A DNA stretch of 64,000 nucleotides. It comes from Altererythrobacter sp. TH136. GTDB lineage: Bacteria > Pseudomonadota > Alphaproteobacteria > Sphingomonadales > Sphingomonadaceae. Position numbers and translations under genes: made by a program. The notes under the pieces are model-generated. The model was not told where the DNA came from. It saw nothing but the letters and a program-made list of their open reading frames with translations, and made no database searches. Positions 1 to 8,618 of the stretch are shown here, piece by piece. Where the stretch lies: contig NZ_CP041409.1 of the NCBI RefSeq assembly GCF_007065885.1, forward strand, positions 2,217,501 to 2,281,500, in the 5' to 3' direction. Position 1 is the stretch's first letter, and each line of letters begins with the position of its first letter.

Positions 1-122
1 ATCAGCCCCTCGAAACTGCTCTGATATTATTTGAGATCAGGTTCGATTTGACTGCGCATCGGGTCCGCTACTCAGCGAAAATCCGCGCGGAGCACCCGCC
101 TCACGGCCCTTTTCGAGACATA

Positions 123-788
123 CTAAAGCGGAAGAAAGATGAGGGAAGCACCTCGAGTGCTGTCTCGGTCATCTCCAAAGACTTTTTCAAAGATTTGAGC
201 CCAGTGTTCAGCGCCGCCGTCGTCAAAAGCGGTGAATTCTTCCGCTCGGCCGCCGAGAAACGGGTTATCATCCCCAGAATCCATCTCGACAGGATCGGAG
301 GTTAGCCAGCGTCTATGCCGGTGTATGTGAAGGTCGTGGTGGCCCACGCCCGCGTTCGGTACGGGTATCTGCGATGGTCTAAGCCAAGCCGTGTGCGGAG
401 GGATCAACAAGCGTCGGCGATATCGCTCAATGTGATGCATGGTTGTAAATCGCGGAAGTGCATAACGGACAGCCACTCCGGCCAGCTCCAATGCTTGTAA
501 CTTTTGGTGCTGATCTCGCGCTTTGGTGCGATTGAGATGAAAAAGGTGTCCGGCGCCTTCCGGGTAAGCCCGCTTAAACTGAATATAAATGAAGCGCCCT
601 TGCAGACCGTAGGCCGCATCAAACCCCCAACGAGCTTCCTCCCGCAATGTCGGGCCCCACGCGAATGCGGGGCGGCGATGACGGGCAAATAGAAAATTTG
701 CGATCTCAATCGAGAGGTTGAGTTCTACGGTTTTCTCACTGATCGTTGCGGTCGCACTCCCAGCGGCCGCGATCGCAGAAGTCGCCAT
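123..788 (-). CDS. Uncharacterised protein, possible PD-(D/E)XK-like nuclease fold
   Basis: A 221-residue protein I cannot place in a named family. The ATG at 788 has a good ribosome binding site (GAGG five bases upstream), so it is probably a real gene. The first 75 residues carry a helix rich in Glu, then a Trp-Gly-Pro turn, a hydrophobic strand around GFDAA (about residues 54-58) and a second strand ending in IQFK (about 68-71). This E...D...QxK spacing resembles the active site of PD-(D/E)XK nucleases. The C-terminal half is His/Arg-rich and then acidic. It lies in an AT-richer segment beyond a tRNA-Ser, which suggests acquired DNA. The nuclease idea is inference; another fold is quite possible. 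Confidence 0.5.
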   Translation of the reverse strand: MATSAIAAAGSATATISEKTVELNLSIEIANFLFARHRRPAFAWGPTLREEARWGFDAAYGLQGRFIYIQFKRAYPEGAGHLFHLNRTKARDQHQKLQALELAGVAVRYALPRFTTMHHIERYRRRLLIPPHTAWLRPSQIPVPNAGVGHHDLHIHRHRRWLTSDPVEMDSGDDNPFLGGRAEEFTAFDDGGAEHWAQIFEKVFGDDRDSTRGASLIFLPL

Positions 789-1091
789 TTTACCTCACAA
801 ATTCGTGTGACAGCCTCGTTCCTGTCTTGTGGCGTTTTTTTGGCGAGATCATAGTGGATTACGGCAAAAGTGCTGGTCCCGCGCGGCCGATACGTGCACC
901 TGATATTGAGCATGTGGACTAGCGCAGCTCGGCAACTGATAGTGCTTTCTCGGAATTATGCCAGGAAGCAGGCGATGGGCGGTATGATCAGATGGTCCAT
1001 CAGGCGCTCAGAAGGGCGAAATTTCCCTCCAATTTTTGGCGTACGGGGGCAGCGCAAGCAAAATGGGGCCAATCCCCTTTCCATTTCAATT
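789..1091. other. Gene-poor gap
   Basis: About 300 bases with no open reading frame that has a plausible start, composition or recognisable product. It contains the leader of the leftward gene starting at 788. I see no terminator, repeat or RNA structure here. Confidence 0.4.
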
Positions 1092-1427
1092 TCATGGCGC
1101 AGAGGTGATCGTCATGGCGCTCCATCTGGCGATCTGGTGTAGCTTGTTCGATCTCGCATGGTGAAGGCCCAGGCTGCGAAAGTAGACCCATTTGAACCCT
1201 GAGCTATCGAAAAGCAGCAGACGAGATGGGGTGAATCCAACGGCCACAGTACAATGGTTGTAAGACCCCCAAATGAGCATCATTACCGGGCAACCAGCGC
1301 GGATGTGCGACTTGATGATGGTCATTGTCCGTCGTGAGGTCAGTCCGGTCTCGTGGCGCAATATGAACCTTCGCCGCACCTCGGTTCCAGCGATGTCCGG
1401 GACGTGAGCTACCACGTGCGCTGACAA
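1092..1427 (-). pseudogene. C-terminal part of a papain/C39-like cysteine peptidase-type protein, probably a remnant
   Basis: The 111-residue frame has the typical second half of C39-like or papain-like proteins: a helix ending in AGCPVMM, then a core with NHCTVAVGF (candidate catalytic His) followed by a strand ending LLLFDSSG (candidate Asp). No upstream Cys with the family context (QxxxCW) is present. The only start is a TTG without a ribosome binding site, and the frame is closed by a stop 82 bases further upstream, at 1509. The frame overlaps the end of the preceding gene by 19 bases. I read it as a truncated or frameshifted peptidase, but a short intact protein coupled to its upstream neighbour cannot be excluded. 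Confidence 0.4.
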
Positions 1428-1918
1428 TTCGTGACGTACCTTGTCCCGAAACGTAGGCGCAGTGGGAGGTCTGAAGGCAAGTTCCCGCCTCGCACAGGTG
1501 CAGGACTGCTAAAGACGAAGTTGCCTGTTCCCCAGTCCCACCTCTCCGAGTCTTTTTTCCAATCCGCACTGTGCCGGGGAATAGCCCCGCCAAGGATCAT
1601 GCGGCGGGGCGGACGCGGAGACTCAAACAGGACATACCACGTTCCAAAATTAGTCTGAGAGACCTGCGGGAATCGCGGCTCAAATGGCGTGACTCTCGTC
1701 GCTGTGTCTACAACCGCTGGTGCGACTGCAGGCGGTAAATCGATATCAACAGATGGGATCGCGCCAACATCAATCGACTCTGTCATGTAGAAGCAACTGA
1801 CTTCGATCGCGCGATCTTTGAGGCGGTCTGCAAGGAGTGCTTTCGCGCTAGCGTCTCCGCCGACATGAGGCGCAAGCTTCGTCACTGCTGCGCGAGCACC
1901 TATCCAGTCATCTGCCAT
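1409..1918 (-). CDS. Uncharacterised soluble protein
   Basis: A 169-residue protein starting at an ATG with a clear GGAGAG ribosome binding site six bases upstream; a GTG at 1936 is the alternative. The N-terminus (about residues 1-40) looks like a small helical module built around WIGARAAV and a DRLKDRAIE helix. The centre contains WYVLFESPRPPRR and a Trp-rich stretch near DWKKDSERWDW. No signal peptide or membrane segment is visible. The combination looks like small alphaproteobacterial hypothetical proteins found on accessory segments. Function unknown. Its end overlaps the peptidase-like remnant, so the two may once have formed a pair. Confidence 0.55.
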   Translation of the reverse strand: MADDWIGARAAVTKLAPHVGGDASAKALLADRLKDRAIEVSCFYMTESIDVGAIPSVDIDLPPAVAPAVVDTATRVTPFEPRFPQVSQTNFGTWYVLFESPRPPRRMILGGAIPRHSADWKKDSERWDWGTGNFVFSSPAPVRGGNLPSDLPLRLRFGTRYVTNCQRTW

Positions 1919-2141
1919 GCAAGTCTCTCCAAACACCGAGCATATGCGCTGTTACGACGGAAGAGCATCCGTAAAATCTAGGAAGAAGGGGGTGCAATTC
2001 GTGTCGAGCCAACATCCGTCGGCTTGCCTCGTTCAAACACGCAATGTTCGCCATTGTGCGCAGGAAGCCGCACTTGAAGTGGGCATCGGAATGGGCACGA
2101 TCAGGCTTCGTCGGAGAAAACGCTGCTTTTCCAATGAAGAG

Positions 2142-2234
2142 TGGCGGAGACGGAGGGATTCGAACCCTCGGTACCGGATTTACCAGTACGACGGTTTAGC
2201 AAACCGTTGGTTTCAGCCACTCACCCACGTCTCC
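2142..2234 (-). tRNA. tRNA-Ser(GCU)
   Basis: A 93-base class II tRNA on the minus strand with CCA encoded. The acceptor stem GGAGACG pairs with CGTCTCC, the anticodon stem is ACGGT/ACCGT around loop TTGCTAA (anticodon GCT), a long variable arm follows, and the T arm contains GGTTCGAATCC. Reads AGC/AGU serine codons. Its 3' end faces the AT-richer segment at 1-2141. Confidence 0.97.
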
Positions 2235-2418
2235 GGATCGCAGCGGCGAGCGGGCCCTATAGCGAGGGGGTTGGGGGGCGGCAAGGGCTGGAAAGCACGG
2301 TTAGGCGACTCGTTTCGCCGCAAAACGGATTCGTCTCGCCGCGCATTCATTGCCGCTTCACCGGCCAGCGCCTCTCTTGCCGACTGGAACCCCGCGACGC
2401 GGGAGACGGAGGGACATC

Positions 2419-3231
2419 ATGGGGACTTTCTCGCGCACCGCGCGCCGCGCCTGGACGGCAGCGCTGACCGCAGCGGCGCTGGCCGCGTCGCCGGCCGTGG
2501 CGCAGATCGAAACGGTCGATCCGAACGGCGGGATCGACGCCGATCTCGCCCAGCCGCAGCAGGCGCCGGGCGAAAACCCGGGTGAGCCCGCGCCTTATGA
2601 CGGCTCTACGACCTATACCGCGACGCCGCCGGACGGCGTGCCTGCCGAAACGGCGGCGGACTGGGCCGATCCGGTGGTCACCAGCGGCGATCCCTCGGTT
2701 GCCGCGAGTCAGGCCGCAGGGCAGCCTGCGGTCGCGGCGGCGCAGGGAGATACGTATAAGAAAGACGATCTGATCGGCGCGGCCGAAGGCGTGTTCGGCA
2801 AGGGCGCCGAAGGTGTCGCGCGGATGATCGAGGACCTGCTCGCCAAGCAGGGCGAGCCCAACGCCTACATCGTCGGACGCGAAGCCGGCGGCGCGTTCGT
2901 GGTCGGTGCGCGCTACGGTTCGGGCACGCTTTACCATAAGGTGGAAGGCCAGCGGCCGGTGTACTGGACGGGGCCCTCGATCGGGTTCGACGCGGGCGCC
3001 AACGCAGGCAACACCTTCGTGCTGGTCTACAACCTCTACGACACCGAGGAACTGTTCGAGCGCTATCCGGCGGGCGAGGGCGCGGCGTACGTGATCGGTG
3101 GCCTCAACGCGTCGTACATGCGCAAGGGCAACACGGTGCTCATCCCCATCCGCGTCGGCGCCGGGCTGCGCCTTGGCATCAACGCCGGCTACATGAAGTT
3201 TTCCAAGAAGCAGCGCTGGCTGCCGTTTTGA
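2419..3231 (+). CDS. DUF1134 (EipA-like) secreted envelope protein
   Basis: A 270-residue protein with an Arg-rich signal peptide and cleavage near AVAQ (about residue 29). A Pro/Ala-rich, low-complexity linker of about 80 residues follows, then a C-terminal DUF1134 domain (about 115-270) with many Gly/Tyr/Phe residues, for example AYIVGREAGGAFVVGARYG and the ending KKQRWLPF. DUF1134 is the domain of EipA, a periplasmic protein linked to envelope integrity in Brucella. A small beta-structured domain in the periplasm is expected here. The upstream in-frame ATG at 2350 would add 23 residues in front of the signal peptide and is unlikely. Transcribed alone, away from tRNA-Ser. Confidence 0.85.
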   Translation: MGTFSRTARRAWTAALTAAALAASPAVAQIETVDPNGGIDADLAQPQQAPGENPGEPAPYDGSTTYTATPPDGVPAETAADWADPVVTSGDPSVAASQAAGQPAVAAAQGDTYKKDDLIGAAEGVFGKGAEGVARMIEDLLAKQGEPNAYIVGREAGGAFVVGARYGSGTLYHKVEGQRPVYWTGPSIGFDAGANAGNTFVLVYNLYDTEELFERYPAGEGAAYVIGGLNASYMRKGNTVLIPIRVGAGLRLGINAGYMKFSKKQRWLPF

Positions 3232-3232
3232 C

Positions 3233-3253
3233 GCGCTAAACATTTTTTAGCGC
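3233..3253 (+). other. Inverted repeat downstream of the DUF1134 gene
   Basis: GCGCTAAA and TTTAGCGC form an eight-pair stem with a five-base loop (CATTT) immediately after the stop codon. There is no T tract after the stem, so termination is uncertain. Confidence 0.3.
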
Positions 3254-3320
3254 CGCCTTGCAGGGGGTCGTGGCCGGTTACCGGTTGCGGCCCCTTTCGC
3301 TTGCGGTAAACCGGCGCGCC

Positions 3321-4499
3321 ATGCTGGAACGCCTCAACCCCGCCGCCCCCGACGCGCTGCTCGCGCTGATCAAGCTCTATGCGGCCGATCCGCGCGGGGA
3401 CAAGATCGACCTCGGCGTGGGCGTGTACCGCACCGACGAGGGCGAGACGCCGGTATTCGCCGCCATCAAGGAGGCCGAGCGGCGGCTGGTCACGAGCCAG
3501 GCGTCCAAGTCCTACCTCGGACCGGAAGGCGACATGGGGTTTGTCGAGGGCCTGATGCCCTATGTCTTCGGCAAGGACGATCCCTCGATGGGCGGGCGGG
3601 TGCAGGGGATCCAGACCCCCGGCGGCACCGGCGCGGTGCGGATCGCGGTCGCGCTGGCCAAGGCTGCTGGCATCACCCGCGTCCATCTGGGCGTGCCGAG
3701 CTGGCCCAACCACGCGCAGATTTTGGCCGACCTTCCGCTCGAAATGGCGCCATTCGATCATGCGTGTGCCGATGGCACAGCCAACGCCGATGCCGTTCTG
3801 CAAGTGATCCGCGACGCGCGCGCGGGCGATGCGGTGCTGCTTCACGGTTGCTGCCACAATCCGACCGGGATCGATTACACGCCCGACCAGTGGCACGAAA
3901 TCGCCGCGGCACTGGCCGCGAGCAAGGCGCTGCCGATCATCGATCTTGCGTATCAGGGGCTCGGCTTTGGGATGGAGAAAGACGCGCACGGGCTGCGCGC
4001 CGTTCTGGCTGCCGTGCCCGAAGCGCTCGTCGCCTACAGCTGCGACAAGAACTTTGGCCTTTACCGCGACCGCGTGGGCGCGTTCTACGCCGTCGCGCAG
4101 GATGGCAGCCAGCTGCCGGCAATCATGTCAAACGCCGCCGCGCTCGCCCGGGCGAACTGGTCGATGCCGCCCGACCATGGCGCTGCGGCGGTGCGGCTGG
4201 TGCTGGAGGACGAGGCGCTGACCGCCCAGTGGCTGGACGAACTCGGCACCATGCGCCGCCGCATGCGCCAGGTGCGCGACCGGTTGGCGGCGGCGGGCCG
4301 GGTCGGCACGCTCGACCTGACGGCACTTGGCAGCCAGAACGGATTGTTCTCGATGCTGCCGCTGGACAAGGACCGGATCGCGCGGCTGCGGAGCGACCAC
4401 GCCATCTACATGGCCGGATCGGGGCGGATCAACATCGCGGGCCTGACGCAAGGCAACCTCGACAAGTTCATCGGTGCGCTCGCCGATGTCGCCGGCTGA
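3321..4499 (+). CDS. Aromatic/aspartate-type amino acid aminotransferase (class I fold, TyrB/AspC group)
   Basis: A 392-residue PLP enzyme. It opens with the family signature DPRGDKIDLGVGVY, has the GGTGAVR segment, HGCCHNPTGID (the conserved Asn-Pro-Thr-Gly), DLAYQG and the Schiff-base lysine in SCDKNFGLYRDRVGAF, with Arg near the C-terminus for the substrate carboxylate. It transfers amino groups between aromatic amino acids or aspartate and 2-oxoglutarate in the cytoplasm. The ATG at 3321 is chosen because family homology starts right there. The next gene overlaps its last 14 bases, so the two are probably co-transcribed. Confidence 0.9.
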   Translation: MLERLNPAAPDALLALIKLYAADPRGDKIDLGVGVYRTDEGETPVFAAIKEAERRLVTSQASKSYLGPEGDMGFVEGLMPYVFGKDDPSMGGRVQGIQTPGGTGAVRIAVALAKAAGITRVHLGVPSWPNHAQILADLPLEMAPFDHACADGTANADAVLQVIRDARAGDAVLLHGCCHNPTGIDYTPDQWHEIAAALAASKALPIIDLAYQGLGFGMEKDAHGLRAVLAAVPEALVAYSCDKNFGLYRDRVGAFYAVAQDGSQLPAIMSNAAALARANWSMPPDHGAAAVRLVLEDEALTAQWLDELGTMRRRMRQVRDRLAAAGRVGTLDLTALGSQNGLFSMLPLDKDRIARLRSDHAIYMAGSGRINIAGLTQGNLDKFIGALADVAG

Positions 4500-5040
4500 G
4501 CTCGACCGCCAGCCGACCTTGACCGGCGAGCGGCTGCTGCTGCGGCCGCTGCGCGCCGACGATTGGGATGCGCTCTATGCTGTCGCCGCCGATCCGCTGA
4601 TCTGGGAGCAACATCCGGCGAGCGACCGGTGGCAGGAACCGGTGTTTCGCGCGTATTTCGAAGACGCGCTGGCGCAGGGCGGCGCGCTGGTGGTGATCGA
4701 CCGGGCAAGCGGCGCGGTGATCGGCTCCTCACGCTTCCAGAACCTCGATCCGGTGGATGGCGGCTCGGTGGAGATCGGCTGGACCTTCCTCGCCCGGTCG
4801 CACTGGGGCGGTGCCTGCAACGCCGAACTGAAGCGGCTGATGCTGGCGCATGCGCTGGCCAGCGTGGAACGCGCGGTGTTCCGCGTGGGCGAGGGCAACC
4901 GGCGGTCGCGCGGCGCGATGGAGAAGATCGGCGGCCGACTGACCGATCGGATCGACATCACCCAGCTGCCGGCCGGCCCCGCGCGGCATGTGATCTACGA
5001 GATTGACCGCGCGGCCTTCGCTGCAGGTCCGCTGGCCTAG
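4486..5040 (+). CDS. GNAT-family N-acetyltransferase (RimJ/RimL type)
   Basis: A 184-residue acetyltransferase. It begins with GERLLLRPLRADDWDALY, the usual first strand and helix of the RimJ/RimL branch, continues with IGSSRFQNL and EIGWTFLARSHWGG, and has the acyl-CoA binding helix region ending in GEGNRRSRGAMEKIGG. Substrate unknown. It starts inside the end of the aminotransferase gene (14-base overlap), so translational coupling is likely. A second in-frame start at 4474 is possible but lies deeper in the upstream gene. Confidence 0.85.
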   Translation: MSPAELDRQPTLTGERLLLRPLRADDWDALYAVAADPLIWEQHPASDRWQEPVFRAYFEDALAQGGALVVIDRASGAVIGSSRFQNLDPVDGGSVEIGWTFLARSHWGGACNAELKRLMLAHALASVERAVFRVGEGNRRSRGAMEKIGGRLTDRIDITQLPAGPARHVIYEIDRAAFAAGPLA

Positions 5041-5048
5041 CGCAAATG

Positions 5049-5079
5049 AAAAAGGCGGACCGCATCGCTGCGGCCCGCC
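5049..5079 (-). terminator. Rho-independent terminator of the DUF4136 lipoprotein gene
   Basis: An eleven-pair stem (GGCGGACCGCA / TGCGGCCCGCC, one A-C mismatch that becomes a G-U pair in the minus-strand transcript) with loop TCGC, followed on the minus strand by five T. It sits between convergent genes and may also stop the plus-strand transcript weakly. Confidence 0.75.
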
Positions 5080-5113
5080 CTTCGTGCTCAAAGTCTGTCG
5101 GAGGTCGTCCGGT

Positions 5114-5815
5114 TCAGCGCCGGCGCTGGGCCGCCTGGTTCTCCGGCGCCACCGAGATGCGCACGGTTTCGCCGCTGCGGCCGGGGAAGTCGGTGAACAG
5201 CGCCTGCACCAGGTTCGGCACCAGATACGGCAGGCGGTTGGAGGTGGAGACCGCTTCGGCCTTGCCTTCGAACAGACGCTCGCCGGTGGCGCGGCGGTCG
5301 ATCTTCAAGTCGATGCCGCTGGTGTAGACGGTGTAGACGTCCAGCCCGTTGTCGAAGAACGGATCGTGGAAGCCATAGCTCCACGGACGGGCGAAATAGC
5401 CGCGGCCGTAGTAGCCCGGCCGGTAGAAGCCGCGATACCCGAAGCGGCTATAGCCGTACCAGGGACTATAGAACGGATCGACGAAGCCGGTCCGGCGCAC
5501 GCGCTCACGGCCGCGATCGACACCATAGTCGAAGCGGACCAGCAGGTCGGCGCTCTGCACATCGTTCACCGGCGTATAGCCGAGCGCGGCCATCCGGTCG
5601 GCGACCTGATGGGCGTACTGCGAGAATTCGAGGCCGCCAGCCAGCGCCGGGTCGTCGGCCACGACGGTGAAGGTCTGGCCCTGCGGAGCGGGCAGCGCAC
5701 TTTGGAAACGCTGCACGTTGGCGTTGAACGGGGTCGCACAAGCCGCCAGTGCGCCGAGTGCCAGCGGCACGGCGATCATCTTCAGCTTGCGACCCCAATT
5801 GGTCAGAATGGACAT
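5114..5815 (-). CDS. DUF4136 lipoprotein with aromatic-rich centre
   Basis: A 233-residue predicted outer-envelope lipoprotein. The signal peptide ends in the lipobox LAAC with Cys at residue 25. A DUF4136 domain follows (conserved DPALAGGLEFSQYAHQVADRMAALGY-like start, about residues 50-90, and a C-terminal DLKIDRRATGERLFEGKAEA strand pair). Between them lies an insert of about 45 residues composed largely of Tyr, Phe, Arg and Gly. The ATG at 5815 has an AAGGGG ribosome binding site. Function unknown; DUF4136 proteins are small periplasm-facing lipoproteins common in Sphingomonadales. Confidence 0.8.
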   Translation of the reverse strand: MSILTNWGRKLKMIAVPLALGALAACATPFNANVQRFQSALPAPQGQTFTVVADDPALAGGLEFSQYAHQVADRMAALGYTPVNDVQSADLLVRFDYGVDRGRERVRRTGFVDPFYSPWYGYSRFGYRGFYRPGYYGRGYFARPWSYGFHDPFFDNGLDVYTVYTSGIDLKIDRRATGERLFEGKAEAVSTSNRLPYLVPNLVQALFTDFPGRSGETVRISVAPENQAAQRRR

Positions 5816-5970
5816 GGTGCGAACCCCTTTTTCCTGATGCAAACGCGCAGCTATCCAAGGCCCACCACCTCAGGCGCAAGCTGTCATCAATGCGGCAGGG
5901 TGTAAAGTAGGTGCGGTGAACCGAGATTGAACGGGCGGCTTAGCAAAAAGCAGGCCAGTCGTGGTGACGG

Positions 5971-6972
5971 CTACCGCACCAGGCCGAGTGCAGCGTACGC
6001 GGCATCGAGCGTCGGGCGGCCGATCTCACGGGCCTTTGCGCTGCCGCGGGCCAGGATCGCATCCAGTTCCTCCCGGTCGTCCAGCAGTTCGCGGAAGCGG
6101 GCGGAGATCGGCGTCAGCGTTTCCACCAGCAGTTCTCCCAGCGCCGGCTTGAACGCGCCGAACCCCTGTCCGCCGAAGCGAGCCAGTACCTGCCCGGTGC
6201 TTTCGCCCGAGAGCGCGCTATAGATCGTCACCAGGTTGAGGGCTTCGGTCCGCCCTTCCAATCCTGCCGCCTCCGATGGCAGCGGCTCGGCGTCGGTTTT
6301 CGCTTTCCTGACCTTCTGCATGACCAGATCGGCATCATCGACCAGGTTGATCCGGCTCATGTCGGATGGATCGGACTTGCTCATCTTGGCGCCGCCGTCG
6401 CGCAGGCTCATGATCCGGGCCGCGCCGGGCGGGATGATCGGGTCGGGGGCGGTGAAAGTCTCGCCGAAATCGTTGTTGAATTTTTGTGCGATGTCGCGGG
6501 CCAGTTCCAGATGCTGCTTCTGGTCCTCACCCACCGGCACGTGAGTCGCCTGGTAGAGCAGCACGTCGGCGGCCTGAAGCACCGGATAAGCGAACAGCGC
6601 GACCGACTGGCCCTCGCGGTTCTTGCCCGCCTTGTCCTTCCACTGCGTCATCCGGTTGAGCCAACCCATGCGGGCGGTACCGTTGAGCAGCCATTGGAGC
6701 TCCGCATGCGCGGGCACCTGCGCCTGGTTGAACAGGATCGAGCGGGCGGGGTCGATCCCGCAGGCAACCAGCGCCGCCGCCATCTCCAGCGTCGCGCGCT
6801 TCAGTTCGGCCGGATCGTGGGCCATGCTGATCGCGTGCAGGTCAGCCAGGAAGAACAGCGCCTGGCTGCCTTGCGGAAGTTCGTCCTGCATCCGCACCCA
6901 GTTGCGGATCGCGCCCAGGTAGTTGCCGAGATGAAGGTTGCCGGTGGGCTGGATGCCGGAGACGACACGCAT
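5971..6972 (-). CDS. trpS: Tryptophan--tRNA ligase
   Basis: A 333-residue class I aminoacyl-tRNA synthetase that charges tRNA-Trp. The HIGH-type signature appears as TGNLHLGN (residues 11-18), the tryptophan pocket as [17 protein letters not shown] and [17 protein letters not shown], and the second signature as GAKMSKSD (about 191-198). Length is normal for a bacterial enzyme. It follows murJ with only three bases between them, so the pair forms an operon. Confidence 0.97.
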   Translation of the reverse strand: MRVVSGIQPTGNLHLGNYLGAIRNWVRMQDELPQGSQALFFLADLHAISMAHDPAELKRATLEMAAALVACGIDPARSILFNQAQVPAHAELQWLLNGTARMGWLNRMTQWKDKAGKNREGQSVALFAYPVLQAADVLLYQATHVPVGEDQKQHLELARDIAQKFNNDFGETFTAPDPIIPPGAARIMSLRDGGAKMSKSDPSDMSRINLVDDADLVMQKVRKAKTDAEPLPSEAAGLEGRTEALNLVTIYSALSGESTGQVLARFGGQGFGAFKPALGELLVETLTPISARFRELLDDREELDAILARGSAKAREIGRPTLDAAYAALGLVR

Positions 6973-6975
6973 GGA

Positions 6976-8571
6976 TTATTCCGAAAGATCGACCGGTTGT
7001 GCGGGCCGCCGGCGCCGTAGCTGGGCGAGCAGGTCCTTGTCGAGCGCGCCGAGCACGAATGCGGCGGCGAAGAACACCGTGCCGCCGCCGGCAACCAGCA
7101 CCGCGAGCGACCAGACGCGCTCCACCACGCTGCCGCCGTAGCGATCGCCAAGCAGCGGCATTAGCCACCACAGAAACGCAGCCATGACCGCCGTCGCCAG
7201 CAGCTGGCGCGCGATCTTGCCTGCCAGCTTGCCCGTCAATCGGAACCACCCGCGCATCTGCAGCACGGCGTACAGCGTCAGCACGTTGAGCGTGGCGGTC
7301 ACCGCCGTCGCAGCGGCGAGGCCGACGATGCCGTAACGCGGCACGACATAGAAATTGAGCGCGATGTTCACCGTCAGCGCCCCCGCGGCGACCAGCACCG
7401 GGGTGCGGGTATCTTCGCGGCTGAAGAACGCCGGCTGGAACACCTTGACCAGCACATAGGCGGGCAAACCGCAGACCAGCGCCACCACGATATTGGCCAT
7501 CACCGCGCCGTCGGCCAGGGTCATCTTGCCGCCGACGAAGAACGCGGTGACGAACGCCGGGGCGCAGATCGCCAGCGCGACCGCGGCGGGCAGGGTCAGC
7601 AGCGTCCCGATCTCCACCGCATTCCCCTGCAGGCGTTGCGCTTCCGCCTTGTTGTCCTGCTGGATGTGCCGCGCCAGCATCGGCAGGATCGCGGTGCCGA
7701 GCGCGATGCCGAAGATGCCCAGCGGCATCTGGTTCAGCCGGTCGGCCAGCTTCAGCAGCGTCAGTGAACCCTGCGGCAGCGAAGTGGCGAAGAACGTGTC
7801 GACCAGCTGGCTGATCTGGTAGATGCCCGCGCCAAAGGTGGCCGGCAGGATCAGCATCCCCAGCCGCTTGACTTCCGGCGTGAAGCGCGGGCGCCGGATC
7901 GCCAGCCGCACCCCCGCGCGCCTGGCCGACCAGCTCATGTAAGCGAGCTGGACCACGCCCGACAGCGACAGCGAGATCGCCAGCGCCCAGGCAACCACGG
8001 AGTCGCTGCCGTCATCGCCGCGCAGGTACCAGCCGACCAGGATACCGCCGATCATCACGATGTTGAGGAACACCGGCGCAAAGGCACCCGGACCGAAGCG
8101 GCTGCGCGCATTGAGCACGCCCGACAGCATCGCGACCAGGCTGACCAGCGCCAGGTAGGGAAAGGTCATCCGGCTGAGTTCGACCGACAGCTCGAACTTG
8201 CCCGGCACCTCGCCGTATTCGCGGGCGAGCAGCCAGACGATCCCCGGCATCACGATCATGCAGACGGCGGAGAACGCCAGCAGCACCCAGACGAACACGC
8301 TCAGCACGTCACCAGCGAACCGGTCCGCGCCTTCTTCCCCGCCGTCCCCGTGCAGCGTGCGCGAATACATCGGCACGAACGCCACGCTGAACGCGCCTTC
8401 CGCGAACAGCCGCCGGAAGGTGTTGGGCAGGGTGAAGGCCAGCTGCCACGCATCCGCCGCCAGCCCGGCGCCCAGCACGCGAGCGAGCAGCATGTCGCGC
8501 ACGAAGCCGAACACGCGGCTGATCGCGGTCAGGCCGCCGATCGTGCCGACGCTGCGGACGAGGCTGGTCAT
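6976..8571 (-). CDS. murJ: Lipid II flippase MurJ
   Basis: A 531-residue polytopic membrane protein of the MVF family. The N-terminus SRVFGFVRDMLLARVLGAG and the first-helix segment ADAWQLAFTLPNTFRRLFAEGAFSVAFVP are characteristic of MurJ/MviN, and about 14 hydrophobic segments follow. It flips lipid-linked peptidoglycan precursor across the inner membrane. Transcribed just upstream of trpS. Essential in most Gram-negative bacteria. Confidence 0.95.
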   Translation of the reverse strand: MTSLVRSVGTIGGLTAISRVFGFVRDMLLARVLGAGLAADAWQLAFTLPNTFRRLFAEGAFSVAFVPMYSRTLHGDGGEEGADRFAGDVLSVFVWVLLAFSAVCMIVMPGIVWLLAREYGEVPGKFELSVELSRMTFPYLALVSLVAMLSGVLNARSRFGPGAFAPVFLNIVMIGGILVGWYLRGDDGSDSVVAWALAISLSLSGVVQLAYMSWSARRAGVRLAIRRPRFTPEVKRLGMLILPATFGAGIYQISQLVDTFFATSLPQGSLTLLKLADRLNQMPLGIFGIALGTAILPMLARHIQQDNKAEAQRLQGNAVEIGTLLTLPAAVALAICAPAFVTAFFVGGKMTLADGAVMANIVVALVCGLPAYVLVKVFQPAFFSREDTRTPVLVAAGALTVNIALNFYVVPRYGIVGLAAATAVTATLNVLTLYAVLQMRGWFRLTGKLAGKIARQLLATAVMAAFLWWLMPLLGDRYGGSVVERVWSLAVLVAGGGTVFFAAAFVLGALDKDLLAQLRRRRPAQPVDLSE

Positions 8572-8618
8572 GCGGGTCCGGTCAACTGAGGTTCAGCCGC
8601 CGGGGCGGGCGATTCGGG

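Noticed and set aside
1-2141. Integrase or attachment repeat for the tRNA-Ser
   Set aside because: I looked for a tyrosine recombinase frame and for a second copy of the tRNA 3' end in this stretch and saw neither.
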